Assembly (NCBI RefSeq): GCF_017312725.1
Contig: NZ_BOPO01000055.1
Span: forward strand, 62,001 to 126,000
Direction: 5' to 3'
DNA length: 64,000 nt
From: Actinocatenispora comari
Lineage (GTDB): Bacteria > Actinomycetota > Actinomycetes > Mycobacteriales > Micromonosporaceae
This document shows positions 34,091 to 42,106 of this stretch, one piece after another. The notes below the pieces were generated by a model. It was not told the origin of the DNA. It worked only from the letters and a program-made list of their open reading frames with translations, and searched no databases. Each line of letters starts with the position of its first letter. Position 1 is the first letter of the stretch. The translations under genes were made by a program, and so were the position numbers.

Positions 34091-34105
34091 TATCGATATT
34101 CGATA
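34091..34105. promoter_or_regulatory. TATCGA-TAT-TCGATA operator
   Basis: A perfect 15-bp inverted repeat (arms TATCGA and TCGATA) lies 34 bp upstream of the DUF2975 gene in strikingly AT-rich surroundings. It is a good candidate site for the YozG-like HTH protein encoded by the second gene of the pair. Confidence 0.65.
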
Positions 34106-34138
34106 GATTTCCATCGTGATTCGATGGGAGGGGCGATC

Positions 34139-34624
34139 GTGGGCAGACTGACGGTAGGCGCGCTTCGCGCCGTGCTCGCGGTGGTGTTCACCGGCACGGT
34201 GCTCGTGCAGGCGCTGATGGTGTGGGCGTTGTTCACCGACCCGGAGCGCGGATCGCTGCCGCTCACCCCGCTGCGGCTGATCACGATCCTCGGCCTGGTG
34301 ACGGTCCAGGTCGTACTGGTCTGCATCTGGCGGCTGGTCGCGATGGTGCGCCGCGGCACGGTGTTCTCGCCCGCCGCCTTCCGGTACGTGAACATCGTCA
34401 TCGGTGCGATCGTGGCGGCCGCGCTCGTGTGGTTCGCCGTCACCATCCTCAACGCGCCCGGTCAACGCGCCGACCCGGGCGTCACCGTCATCATGGGCGG
34501 CATCGGGCTGGCCATCCTCGGCGTCGCCCTGCTGGTGCTGCTGCTGCGGATGCTGCTGGCCCAGGCCGTCGACCGAGACGCGGAGGCGAGCCAGCTCCGG
34601 GCCGAGCTGGACGAGGTGATCTGA
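34139..34624 (+). CDS. DUF2975-type membrane protein
   Basis: 161 residues from GTG 34139 (GGGAGGGG 5 bp upstream; an in-frame ATG at 34124 lacks one). Four membrane helices are seen, for example AVLAVVFTGTVLVQALMVWA and IVIGAIVAAALVWFAVTILN, and the intracellular GTVFSPAAFRYVN loop is the family hallmark of DUF2975. The C-terminus is charged. Such proteins are regularly encoded directly before a small Cro-like HTH regulator, as here. Function unknown; a sensor or modulator for the HTH partner is plausible. Confidence 0.82.
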   Translation: MGRLTVGALRAVLAVVFTGTVLVQALMVWALFTDPERGSLPLTPLRLITILGLVTVQVVLVCIWRLVAMVRRGTVFSPAAFRYVNIVIGAIVAAALVWFAVTILNAPGQRADPGVTVIMGGIGLAILGVALLVLLLRMLLAQAVDRDAEASQLRAELDEVI

Positions 34625-34878
34625 TGCCGATCGTCGTCGACATCGACGTGCTGCTGGCCAAGCGGAAGATGTCCGTGGGCGAGCTCGCCGACCGCGTCGG
34701 GATCACGCCCGCCAACCTGGCCGTACTCAAGAACGGCCGGGCCAAGGCGGTGCGGTTCTCCACGCTCGCCGCGCTCTGCGAGGTGTTCGACTGCCAGCCG
34801 GGCGACCTGCTGCGCTGGGAACCCGAGACGCCGGCCGCCGACGATCGGCCCGCACAGGCCCCGTCCCGTACCCGCTGA
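34624..34878 (+). CDS. YozG-like Cro/CI HTH regulator
   Basis: 84 residues. The HTH spans MSVGELADRVGITPANLAVL then KNGRAKAVRFSTLAALCEVF, with the typical tail DCQPGDLLRWEP. The ATG overlaps the TGA of the DUF2975 gene by one base, so translation is coupled. It should bind DNA as a small dimer, likely at the TATCGA palindrome upstream. Confidence 0.88.
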   Translation: MPIVVDIDVLLAKRKMSVGELADRVGITPANLAVLKNGRAKAVRFSTLAALCEVFDCQPGDLLRWEPETPAADDRPAQAPSRTR

Positions 34879-34953
34879 CCCGGGCCACCTCGTCCGCGAG
34901 CCGGCGCCGATTCGCGCGAGCGGGGCGCGGGGGCCGGTCAGTACCATGGGGAC

Positions 34954-35580
34954 GTGACGATCAGCGACTCGCAGGACGGCCGGCGCCTGACGGCGCGCGG
35001 CGCGAGGACGCGGGCCAGGATCGTCGCCGCGGCAGCCGATCTGATGTACGTCCAGGGCGTCGGAGGTACCACGCTCGACGACGTGCTGGCGGCCAGCGGG
35101 GTCAGCAAGTCGCAGCTGTACCACCACTTCGAGGGCAAGGACGCCCTCGTGCGGGCCGTCGTCGACCTCGTCGGAGAGCGCGTCCTCGACCGGGAACGCG
35201 ACGCCCTCGGCCGGGTCTCGACGCTGCGTGGCCTGCGCCGCTGGCGGGACGCGTTGGTGCGCAACAACGCGCTCCGGCACGGCGCGTACGGGTGCGCGCT
35301 CGGCGCGCTGGCCTCCGCGGTCGCCGACCAGGACGACCTGGCGCGCAAGGCGCTGGCGAACCTGTTCACCGAGTGGCAGGAGCTGCTGACCGACGTGCTG
35401 CGCCGGCTGCGGGACGCCGGTGAGCTCCCTCCGGACGCATCGGTCGAGCGGCTCGCGACCGGGCTGATGGGTGCGTTGCAGGGCGGGTACCTGTTGGCCC
35501 AGACCGCCCACGACGTGACGCCGATGGCCACCTCGCTCGACATGGCACTCGCGTACCTGGAGAGCGTGTCGGCGGGTTGA
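34954..35580 (+). CDS. TetR-family regulator of the quinone oxidoreductase
   Basis: 208 residues from GTG 34954. DNA-binding part: TRARIVAAAADLMYVQGVGG, then VLAASGVSKSQLYHHFEGKD. A cysteine (Cys109 region, GAYGCALGALASAVAD) sits in the ligand domain where redox-responsive TetR proteins such as those controlling quinone or aldehyde reductases often have one. 329 bp downstream lies a quinone-oxidoreductase-type gene preceded by two TetR-like palindromes. Confidence 0.88.
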   Translation: MTISDSQDGRRLTARGARTRARIVAAAADLMYVQGVGGTTLDDVLAASGVSKSQLYHHFEGKDALVRAVVDLVGERVLDRERDALGRVSTLRGLRRWRDALVRNNALRHGAYGCALGALASAVADQDDLARKALANLFTEWQELLTDVLRRLRDAGELPPDASVERLATGLMGALQGGYLLAQTAHDVTPMATSLDMALAYLESVSAG

Positions 35581-35745
35581 GCCGATCGTGCGGTGCCGCC
35601 GTGCCGCTCGCGCGAGACTCGATGCGTACCGGGACCGATCCGGTCGCCGCCCGCGGCGCCCGGGCTGGTCGATGCGACGCGCCCAGCCGAGATCGTGGAC
35701 GGCTCGCCCGCCGACGTCGACGAGTGGACTCGGCGGCGACAAGAG

Positions 35746-35761
35746 TGGACTATAGAGTCCA
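35746..35761. promoter_or_regulatory. TetR-type operator 1, TGGAC-N6-GTCCA
   Basis: TGGACTATAGAGTCCA is a perfect 6-bp inverted repeat with a 4-bp spacer. The second copy of the same TGGAC-N6-GTCCA pattern lies 62 bp downstream (centre to centre). TATAGA inside it may be a -10 box, so binding would exclude polymerase. Confidence 0.75.
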
Positions 35762-35806
35762 GTAAGATAAGGAGCTAGCGACATTCGCGGCGAGTCGTCA
35801 TCGAGG

Positions 35807-35824
35807 TTGGACTTCATGGTCCAA
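35807..35824. promoter_or_regulatory. TetR-type operator 2, TTGGAC-N6-GTCCAA
   Basis: TTGGACTTCATGGTCCAA is a perfect 6-bp inverted repeat with a 6-bp spacer, sharing the TGGAC-N6-GTCCA core with operator 1. It lies 84 bp before the oxidoreductase start. A further AGTGGACT half-site lies at 35723-35730. Confidence 0.75.
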
Positions 35825-35908
35825 GGTGGCGAGGTGGAGCCGCGGTGTCGCGGGGCAGAGGTGAGGCGGCCTCGTCGCGCGGCGAGGCCCTGGTGTGGGG
35901 AGTGCCGA

Positions 35909-36826
35909 ATGAAGGCGATCGTGGTGACCGACGAGGCCGCGGGTACGGCCGGGATGACGCTGGCCGAGCGGCCCGAGCCGGCAGCGGCGATCAACGACGT
36001 GGTCGTGCAGGTGCACGCGTCGGGGTTCGTCCCGACCGAGCTGGAGTGGCCGTCGACCTGGGTCGACCGTGCCGGTCGGGACCGCACCCCGTCGGTGCCC
36101 GGGCACGAGCTGGCCGGCGTGGTCACCTCCCTGGGGTACGGCACGACGGGGTTGTCGGTGGGGCAGCGGGTGTTCGGCCTCGCGGACTGGCACCGCGACG
36201 GCACACTGGCGCAGTACGTGGCGATGGAGGCACGCAACCTCGCCGGGCTGCCCGGTGACGTCGACTTCGCGGCGGCCGCGAGCCTGCCGATCTCGGGGCT
36301 GACCGCCTGGCAGGGACTGTTCGACCATGGCCGGCTGCGGGCCGGGCAGCGGGTCCTCGCGCACGGCGCGGCCGGCGCGGTCGGCACCATGGTGACCCAG
36401 CTGGCCCGGGAGTTCGGCGCCTACGTCATCGGTACCGGACGTGCCGCGGACCGGCAGAAGGTGCTCGAGTTCGGGGCGCAGGAGTTCGTCGACCTCGACG
36501 GCGGCGCCCTGGAGGAGGTCGGCGGGGTCGACCTGGTGTTCGACGTCATCGGCGGGGACGTGCAGAAGCGGTCCGCGCGGCTGGTACGGCCGGGTGGAAC
36601 GCTGGTGTCGGTCGTCGGGCCGGTGGAGGCGCAGCCGGCCAACGGCCTGGCCATCGACTTCGTGGTCGAGGCCGACCGCGCGCAACTCGGCGAGATCGTC
36701 CGGCGGGTGCAGGACGGGCGCCTGCGCACGAACATCGGTACCGTGGCGACCCTCGACGACGCGGTGTCCACGTTCAACTCGACCGACCGCCACCGGGGAA
36801 AGACGATCATCAGCGTCCGTCCGTGA
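35909..36826 (+). CDS. Zinc-independent NADP(H) quinone oxidoreductase-like MDR
   Basis: 305 residues. N-terminal GroES-like domain (MKAIVVTDEAAGTAGMTLAE; SVPGHELAGVV) and a Rossmann domain with AHGAAGAVGTMVTQLAREFG (AxxGxxG, about residues 152-171). Zinc-binding residues are absent, as in the QOR/QOR2 branch of medium-chain dehydrogenases. They reduce quinones or enones with NADPH in stress defence. ATG 35909 has GGGGAG 8 bp upstream; earlier starts would run through operator 2. Control by the TetR gene at 34954 is inferred from the two operators. Confidence 0.9.
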   Translation: MKAIVVTDEAAGTAGMTLAERPEPAAAINDVVVQVHASGFVPTELEWPSTWVDRAGRDRTPSVPGHELAGVVTSLGYGTTGLSVGQRVFGLADWHRDGTLAQYVAMEARNLAGLPGDVDFAAAASLPISGLTAWQGLFDHGRLRAGQRVLAHGAAGAVGTMVTQLAREFGAYVIGTGRAADRQKVLEFGAQEFVDLDGGALEEVGGVDLVFDVIGGDVQKRSARLVRPGGTLVSVVGPVEAQPANGLAIDFVVEADRAQLGEIVRRVQDGRLRTNIGTVATLDDAVSTFNSTDRHRGKTIISVRP

Positions 36827-36880
36827 GGCCGCGGGACGCTGCCGGTGGTTCCGGCTCTGGCATCCGGCGAGCCCTGTCCG

Positions 36881-36914
36881 CCGACGGTCGGTGGCTGCCG
36901 GCGCCGACCGTCGG
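36881..36914. terminator. Hairpin between convergent genes
   Basis: CCGACGGTCGG (36881-36891) and CCGACCGTCGG (36904-36914) form a perfect 11-bp stem with a 12-nt loop in the 272-bp gap between the oxidoreductase and the transporter gene. The rest of the gap shows nothing notable. Confidence 0.65.
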
Positions 36915-37098
36915 GCTCGGTCCGTACCGGTCCAGTCGGCGCACCAGCCGCGGCCCAGTGTCCGGAGGGGGAGAACCGGCGCCCGGCCCTGGCGGTCGTG
37001 CGGGCGGCGCGCCGCGCCGACTCCGGTCCGCGGTAACCGCTGCTCGCCCGCGGCGTTCGCGACGCTTCGTCGGCGAGCGCCCGGGATCGACGGGGCCG

Positions 37099-38385
37099 TC
37101 AGACGTAGTAGCGAAGCAGCAGGTAGGCGGTGCTGAGAGCGATCGTGACCGCCGTGGTGATCAGGCCGTACCTGGTGAACTGCCAGAAGCTGATCGGGTG
37201 TCCGTTGCGCCGGGCCACCCCGAGCAGGACGACGTTGGCACTGGCGCCGATCGCGGTGGCGTTGCCGCCAAGGTCGGCGCCGAGCGTCAGCGCCCACCAC
37301 AGCGGCTGCGCGGCCGAGCCGCCGGCATCGACCAGGTCCTGCGTGAGCGGCGCGAGCGTGGCGACGTAGGGGATGTTGTCGATCACGCCGGACAGGATGG
37401 CGGAGCCGATCAGCAGTCCCACCGCGCCGAGGGCCCAGTGCCCGTCGATCGCGCCGGCCGCCGCGGCGCCGAGCGCCTTGATCACGCCGAGGTTGACCAG
37501 CGCTCCGACCATCACGAACAGCCCGGCGAAGAACAGCAGGGTCTCCCACTCCACGTCGGCGAAGATCTTGGCCGGTTCCATCCGGGTGATCAGTACCAGC
37601 AGCCCGGCGCCGATCAGCGCGACCATCGCGGGCTGCAGACCGGTGAGCCGGCTGGTGAGAAAGCCGACCAGGATCGCGCCCAGCACCGACAGGGAGACGA
37701 CCAGCAGTCGCCCGTCGCGAATGGTTTCCCGTTGCCGCAACGCCATCACCTGGGTGGCGCGCTGCGGGTCGTAGTGCAGCTGACGGCGAAACATCAGCCA
37801 TGCCAGCCCGATCAGTACCACCAGCAGGATCGCGATGATCGGGCCGAGCGCGACCAGAAAGTCGGTGAACCCGAGGCCGGCGCGGCTGCCCACGATCAGG
37901 TTGGGCGGGTCGCCGATCAGCGTGGCGGTGCCGCCGATGTTGCTCGCCAGTACCTCGGTGATCAGGTACGGCACCGGCGTCACCGCCAGGCGCTGGCACA
38001 CCAGCAAGGTGACCGGGGCGATCAGCAGCACCGTGGTGACGTTGTCCAGGAACGCCGAGGCGACGGCGGTGATGACCGCGAACATCGCCAGGATGGCGAA
38101 CGGGCGTCCGCGGGCGAGCTTCGCCGACCAGACGGCGAGGTACTCGAACATGCCGGACTGCCGGGCGATGCCGACCACCATCATCATGCCCAGCAACAGG
38201 AACAGCACGTTCCAGTCGATGCCGGTGTCGGCGGAGAAGAACACGTCGTCGCCGCCGGTGGCGCCGATCAGCACCATCACCGCGGCGCCGGTGAGGGTGA
38301 CGGTCGCCCGGGGCAGCTTCTCGGTGGCGATCAGCACGTAGGCGGCCGCGAACACCGCGATGGCCGCGACGAGCTGCCAACTCAC
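37099..38385 (-). CDS. ArsB/NhaD-type ion transporter (IT superfamily)
   Basis: 428 residues with about 11-12 membrane segments. TAVASAFLDNVTTVLLIAPV and NIGGTATLIGDPPNLIVGS in the first half, and SAILSGVIDNIPYVATLAPL and LGADLGGNATAIGASANVV in the second, are the duplicated helical-hairpin motifs of the ArsB/NhaD/SLC13 ion-transporter superfamily. Candidates are arsenite export, Na+/H+ antiport or a P-protein-like anion carrier. GTG 38385 overlaps the CBS gene's stop by 4 nt, so the transporter is coupled to a CBS regulator. Confidence 0.86.
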   Translation of the reverse strand: MSWQLVAAIAVFAAAYVLIATEKLPRATVTLTGAAVMVLIGATGGDDVFFSADTGIDWNVLFLLLGMMMVVGIARQSGMFEYLAVWSAKLARGRPFAILAMFAVITAVASAFLDNVTTVLLIAPVTLLVCQRLAVTPVPYLITEVLASNIGGTATLIGDPPNLIVGSRAGLGFTDFLVALGPIIAILLVVLIGLAWLMFRRQLHYDPQRATQVMALRQRETIRDGRLLVVSLSVLGAILVGFLTSRLTGLQPAMVALIGAGLLVLITRMEPAKIFADVEWETLLFFAGLFVMVGALVNLGVIKALGAAAAGAIDGHWALGAVGLLIGSAILSGVIDNIPYVATLAPLTQDLVDAGGSAAQPLWWALTLGADLGGNATAIGASANVVLLGVARRNGHPISFWQFTRYGLITTAVTIALSTAYLLLRYYV

Positions 38386-38855
38386 GGCCGGCCCGCCCGG
38401 CCGTCGCGGGCGGCGAGCAGCGCGTCGAGCACCGCCGACAGGAACACGAACCGCGGGGTACCGTCCCCGCTCAGGCGCACCAGCTGCGCCTTGTTGGCGA
38501 CCATGTGGCAGGCGGTCTCCAGCACGGTGGCGTCCGCGTCGATCTCGACGACGCCACGCACGCCCAGGTCGCCGGCGTCGATCGCGGCCCCGACGGTGCG
38601 GGCGTCGGCCTCGGTGAACAGCTCCTCGAGGCTGGAGTCGTCCAGCAGCCCGGCCAGCGACAGGTCCGCCAGCGCGTACCCGGGCAGTACCAGGCGGGTG
38701 ATGTCGACCGGGGAGGCGATCGCCTCCACCCGTCCGTCGTCGCCGATGATCACCACGGCCAGCAGGTCGTGCTCGGCGATCAGCCGGAACGTGTCGGAGA
38801 TGCTGCTGGAGCGCGGCAGCAGCGGGAGCTCGACGGCCAGCTCGACGGCGTGCAT
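38382..38855 (-). CDS. CBS-domain protein coupled to the transporter
   Basis: 157 residues from ATG 38855 (AAGAAGG upstream; TTG 38882 also possible). Two CBS motifs are visible: ISDTFRLIAEHDLLAVVIIG and VLETACHMVANKAQLVRLSG. CBS pairs bind adenine nucleotides and gate channels or transporters. The 4-nt overlap with the ArsB/NhaD-like gene suggests it regulates that transporter at the membrane face. Confidence 0.85.
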   Translation of the reverse strand: MHAVELAVELPLLPRSSSISDTFRLIAEHDLLAVVIIGDDGRVEAIASPVDITRLVLPGYALADLSLAGLLDDSSLEELFTEADARTVGAAIDAGDLGVRGVVEIDADATVLETACHMVANKAQLVRLSGDGTPRFVFLSAVLDALLAARDGRAGRP

Positions 38856-38962
38856 GGGCACCTTCTTCCGGGCAGCGGACAACCATCGCCGACCAGACTT
38901 CCCGGCACACCGTCCCTGACTCTAGCGAAGCCGGCGGCGCCGCCGGGAGAAACGCGCGGGTG

Positions 38963-38978
38963 ATACCCCTGGGGGTAT
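38963..38978. promoter_or_regulatory. CstR-type operator 1
   Basis: ATACCCC-TG-GGGGTAT, a perfect 16-bp palindrome between the CBS gene and the Cys-rich mini-protein gene. It is the first of four copies in 750 bp. It may also control the divergent CBS/transporter operon. Confidence 0.85.
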
Positions 38979-38998
38979 AGAGTGGAGCGTGGCAGTGG

Positions 38999-39014
38999 AT
39001 ACCCCAGGGGGTAT
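38999..39014. promoter_or_regulatory. CstR-type operator 2
   Basis: ATACCCC-AG-GGGGTAT, flanked by a further G/C pair (18-bp palindrome in total). It is 36 bp after operator 1 and 30 bp before the Cys-rich protein start. Confidence 0.85.
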
Positions 39015-39044
39015 CAGGAACGACCGACCGGTGGAGGTTGTCGG

Positions 39045-39221
39045 ATGTGTCGAGCGGTGAAGTGTCGCCGGTGTGGCAAGACGACGTGGGCCGGCTGTGG
39101 CCAGCACGTCGACCAGGTGATGCAGGCGGTGCCGCAGGATCAGCGGTGCGCCGGCCATGACGACGAGACGCCCGCCGAACCGGCGCCGCGGGGGCTGTGG
39201 GCTCGGCTGCGCGGGCGCTGA
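39045..39221 (+). CDS. Cys-rich 58-residue protein of the sulfur-stress regulon
   Basis: 58 residues from ATG 39045, with GGAGGT 7 bp upstream. It begins MCRAVKCRRCGKTTWAGCGQ and continues HVDQVMQAVPQDQRCAGH. Four cysteines in CxxC-GKxxWxGCGxH and a further C-x2-H look like a zinc-binding ribbon. No catalytic domain is recognised. Similar mini-proteins are common in actinobacteria next to sulfur-transfer genes (recollection, not checked). Operators 1 and 2 stand directly before it, so it is expected to be induced together with the persulfide dioxygenase. Confidence 0.82.
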   Translation: MCRAVKCRRCGKTTWAGCGQHVDQVMQAVPQDQRCAGHDDETPAEPAPRGLWARLRGR

Positions 39222-39241
39222 CGCGCGCGGACCGCGGGTGA

Positions 39242-39634
<393 letters not shown>

Positions 39635-39698
39635 CCGTGCTGTGTCCCGATCGAAGGTGGTCGACCCGGTGTGGCCCCGGCCGCACTGTGCCTCGGCT

Positions 39699-39714
39699 AT
39701 ACCCCCGGGGGTAT
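39699..39714. promoter_or_regulatory. CstR-type operator 4
   Basis: ATACCCC-CG-GGGGTAT, 15 bp upstream of the dioxygenase/rhodanese start, so close that a bound repressor would also cover the ribosome-binding region DNA. Confidence 0.85.
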
Positions 39715-39729
39715 CTGGAAGGAGTCGGA

Positions 39730-41154
39730 ATGGTGCAGGAGACGTCCGTGGACCGATCGGCCGGCATCGCCGTCGAGGTGGTGGAGACCTCCTCGCTGGG
39801 CGACCGGAGCTACCTCGCGCACGACGGGCAGGTGGCGCTGGTGGTGGACCCACAGCGCGACATCGACCGGATCCTGACGCTCGCCGGCCGGCTCGGCGTG
39901 CGGATCACCCACGTCGCCGAGACCCACCTGCACAACGACTACGTGTCCGGTGGCCTGGCTCTGGCCCGTCTCACCGGTGCGGTCTACCTGGTGGCCGGCG
40001 CCGACGAGGTCGGCTTCGCCCGCAGGCCGGTCGCCGACGGCGACGAGGTCACGCTCTCGCCCCGGCTGCGGCTGTCCGCGGTGGCCACACCGGGCCACAC
40101 CTTCCACCACCTGTCGTACGTCGTGTCCGGGCCCGCCGGCCCGGTCGGCGTGTTCACCGGTGGCTCGCTGCTGTTCGGCACCACCGGTCGCACCGACCTG
40201 CTCGGTGAACGGCATGCCGAGGCACTCGCCCGCCAGCAGTACGACTCCGCCCGCCGCCTGGCCGACCTGCTGCCCGACGGCGCGCAGCTGTGGCCCACGC
40301 ACGGCTTCGGCAGCTTCTGCTCCGCCAGCCAGTCCGACGCGACCGCCTCGACCATCGGCCAGGAACGCACCGCCAACCCGGCGCTGCGGCTGGAGCCCGA
40401 CGAGTTCGTCGCCACCACCTTGGCCGGGCTCGACGCCTACCCCGCGTACTACGCGCACATGGGGGTGCGCAACGCCACCGGCGCCGAGCCGATCGATCTG
40501 ACCCCGGTCCGTCGCGCCGATCCCGACGAGCTGCGCCGCCGGATCGACGACGGCGAGTGGGTCGTCGACCTGCGCTCCCGGACGGCGTTCCTGCGGCGGT
40601 ACCTGACCGGCACGCTCAGCTTCGGCCTCGACGGACCGATGGCGACCTGGCTGGGCTGGCTGCTGCCCGCGGGCCGGCCGCTCACCCTGCTCGGCGAGTC
40701 GAGCGAGCAGGTGGCCGCCGCGCAACGCGAACTGGCCCGCATCGGGGTCGACCGCCCGGCCGCCGCGGCCACCGGTACGCCCGAGCAGTGGGCCGGCGGC
40801 GACGTCGAGCGGCTCGCTGCGCTGCCGGTGGCCACCTTCGCCGATCTCGCCGCCGCCCGCGCCGGCCGGGTACCCGACGGGTTGCCCGCGCCCGACGTCG
40901 TTCTCGACGTACGGCTGGGCAACGAGTGGCGCGCCGAGCACATCGACGGCGCGGTACACATACCGTTGCCGGAGCTCGCGGATCGGTTGGCGGAGCTGCC
41001 CTCCGGCGCGATCTGGGTGCACTGCGGCTCCGGATACCGCGCGGCCGTCGCGGCCGGCCTGCTCGAGGCGGCCGGTCACCGGGTGGTGCACGTCGACGAC
41101 GCCTACCCGCACGCCGCCGCCGCGGGCCTCGCCGTCGTGCCGGCCGCCGCCTGA
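39730..41154 (+). CDS. Persulfide dioxygenase-rhodanese fusion (CstB/Blh-like)
   Basis: 474 residues. Residues 1-240 are a metallo-beta-lactamase fold with THLHNDYVSGG (His66, His68, Asp70) and ATPGHTFHHLSYVV and WPTHGFGSFCSA metal ligands, as in ETHE1-type sulfur dioxygenases that oxidise glutathione- or CoA-type persulfide to sulfite. Two rhodanese domains follow: an apparently inactive one (about 275-350, no catalytic Cys loop) and an active one ending in WVHCGSGYRAAVA with Cys432. ATG 39730 has AAGGAGT upstream. It detoxifies reactive sulfur under CstR control. Confidence 0.92.
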   Translation: MVQETSVDRSAGIAVEVVETSSLGDRSYLAHDGQVALVVDPQRDIDRILTLAGRLGVRITHVAETHLHNDYVSGGLALARLTGAVYLVAGADEVGFARRPVADGDEVTLSPRLRLSAVATPGHTFHHLSYVVSGPAGPVGVFTGGSLLFGTTGRTDLLGERHAEALARQQYDSARRLADLLPDGAQLWPTHGFGSFCSASQSDATASTIGQERTANPALRLEPDEFVATTLAGLDAYPAYYAHMGVRNATGAEPIDLTPVRRADPDELRRRIDDGEWVVDLRSRTAFLRRYLTGTLSFGLDGPMATWLGWLLPAGRPLTLLGESSEQVAAAQRELARIGVDRPAAAATGTPEQWAGGDVERLAALPVATFADLAAARAGRVPDGLPAPDVVLDVRLGNEWRAEHIDGAVHIPLPELADRLAELPSGAIWVHCGSGYRAAVAAGLLEAAGHRVVHVDDAYPHAAAAGLAVVPAAA

Positions 41155-41231
41155 CCCCCAGACGAAACCGGCCGGCGCCGACAGCGGAAACCGTTGGGCG
41201 GCTTGGCTCTGGTCGCCTAGCATGCGTGGGC

Positions 41232-42065
41232 GTGAGTGGGAGACTGCATGCCGTCGCGGCGGCGAACGAGCAGATCGTCGCCGACGGCCGGTACACGACC
41301 GACGCCGGTACGACGGTGCAGGTGGGTCCGGCGCTGGCGGCGGCGATGGCCGGTACGGTCAGCCATCCGCCCGACGAGACGATCGCACGGCCACGACCGG
41401 TGACCGATCGTCGGGCGGCGTTCGAGGTGACCGGGGAGGGTAGCCTGCAGGCCGCCGGCCGGCTGCACCGGGACGGCGCGACCGGGATCGCCGTGCTGAA
41501 CTTCGCCTCGGCCCGCAACCCCGGTGGCGGCTACCTCGGCGGCGCCAAGGCGCAGGAGGAGGATCTGTGCCGGCATGCGCTGCTGTACGCCTGCCTGCTG
41601 ACCGCGCCGGACTACTACGCCGCGCACCGTGCCTCGACCGACCTGCGCTACAGCGACCGGGTCATCTGGTCGCCGGACGTCCCGGTGGTCCGCGGTGCCG
41701 ACGGCCGGCTGCTGGCGCGGCCGTACCCGGTGTCGTTCCTGACCTCGCCGGCGCCCAACGCCGGAGAGCTGCTGCGCCGCGATCCCGCTGCCCGGCACGA
41801 GATCCCGCAGATCCTGCGGCGACGCGCGGCCCGGGTACTGGCGGTGGCCGCGCACCACGGCGCACGCACCCTGGTGCTCGGTGCCTGGGGCTGTGGCGTG
41901 TTCCGCAACGATCCGCACGAGGTCGCCGACGCGTTCCACACCCAGTTGGCCGGTGACGGTGCTTTCGCGGCCGCGTTCGAGCGGGTGGTCTTCGCGGTCT
42001 GGGACCGGTCCGCCGACTCCGCCAACCGGGCCGCCTTCGCCGATCGCTTCGGCCCGGCGGCGTAG
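41232..42065 (+). CDS. Bacterial-type poly(ADP-ribose) glycohydrolase (TIGR02452 macrodomain)
   Basis: 277 residues. The catalytic PARG signature GGG-Xn-QEE appears intact as GGGYLGGAKAQEE (residues 98-110), preceded by IAVLNFASARNPGG. LYACLLTAPDYYAAHR and VLGAWGCGVFRNDPHEVADA are the other family blocks of DUF2263/TIGR02452. It should cleave ADP-ribose chains or terminal ADP-ribose from proteins or nucleic acid. GTG 41232 has no ribosome-binding site, but TAGCAT (41218-41223) is a well-placed -10 box, so the mRNA is probably leaderless. No ADP-ribosyltransferase gene is seen nearby. Confidence 0.88.
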   Translation: MSGRLHAVAAANEQIVADGRYTTDAGTTVQVGPALAAAMAGTVSHPPDETIARPRPVTDRRAAFEVTGEGSLQAAGRLHRDGATGIAVLNFASARNPGGGYLGGAKAQEEDLCRHALLYACLLTAPDYYAAHRASTDLRYSDRVIWSPDVPVVRGADGRLLARPYPVSFLTSPAPNAGELLRRDPAARHEIPQILRRRAARVLAVAAHHGARTLVLGAWGCGVFRNDPHEVADAFHTQLAGDGAFAAAFERVVFAVWDRSADSANRAAFADRFGPAA

Positions 42066-42106
42066 CGTTCGGCGTTCCGGGCCGGCAGTGACGATGCGCG
42101 GCTGCG

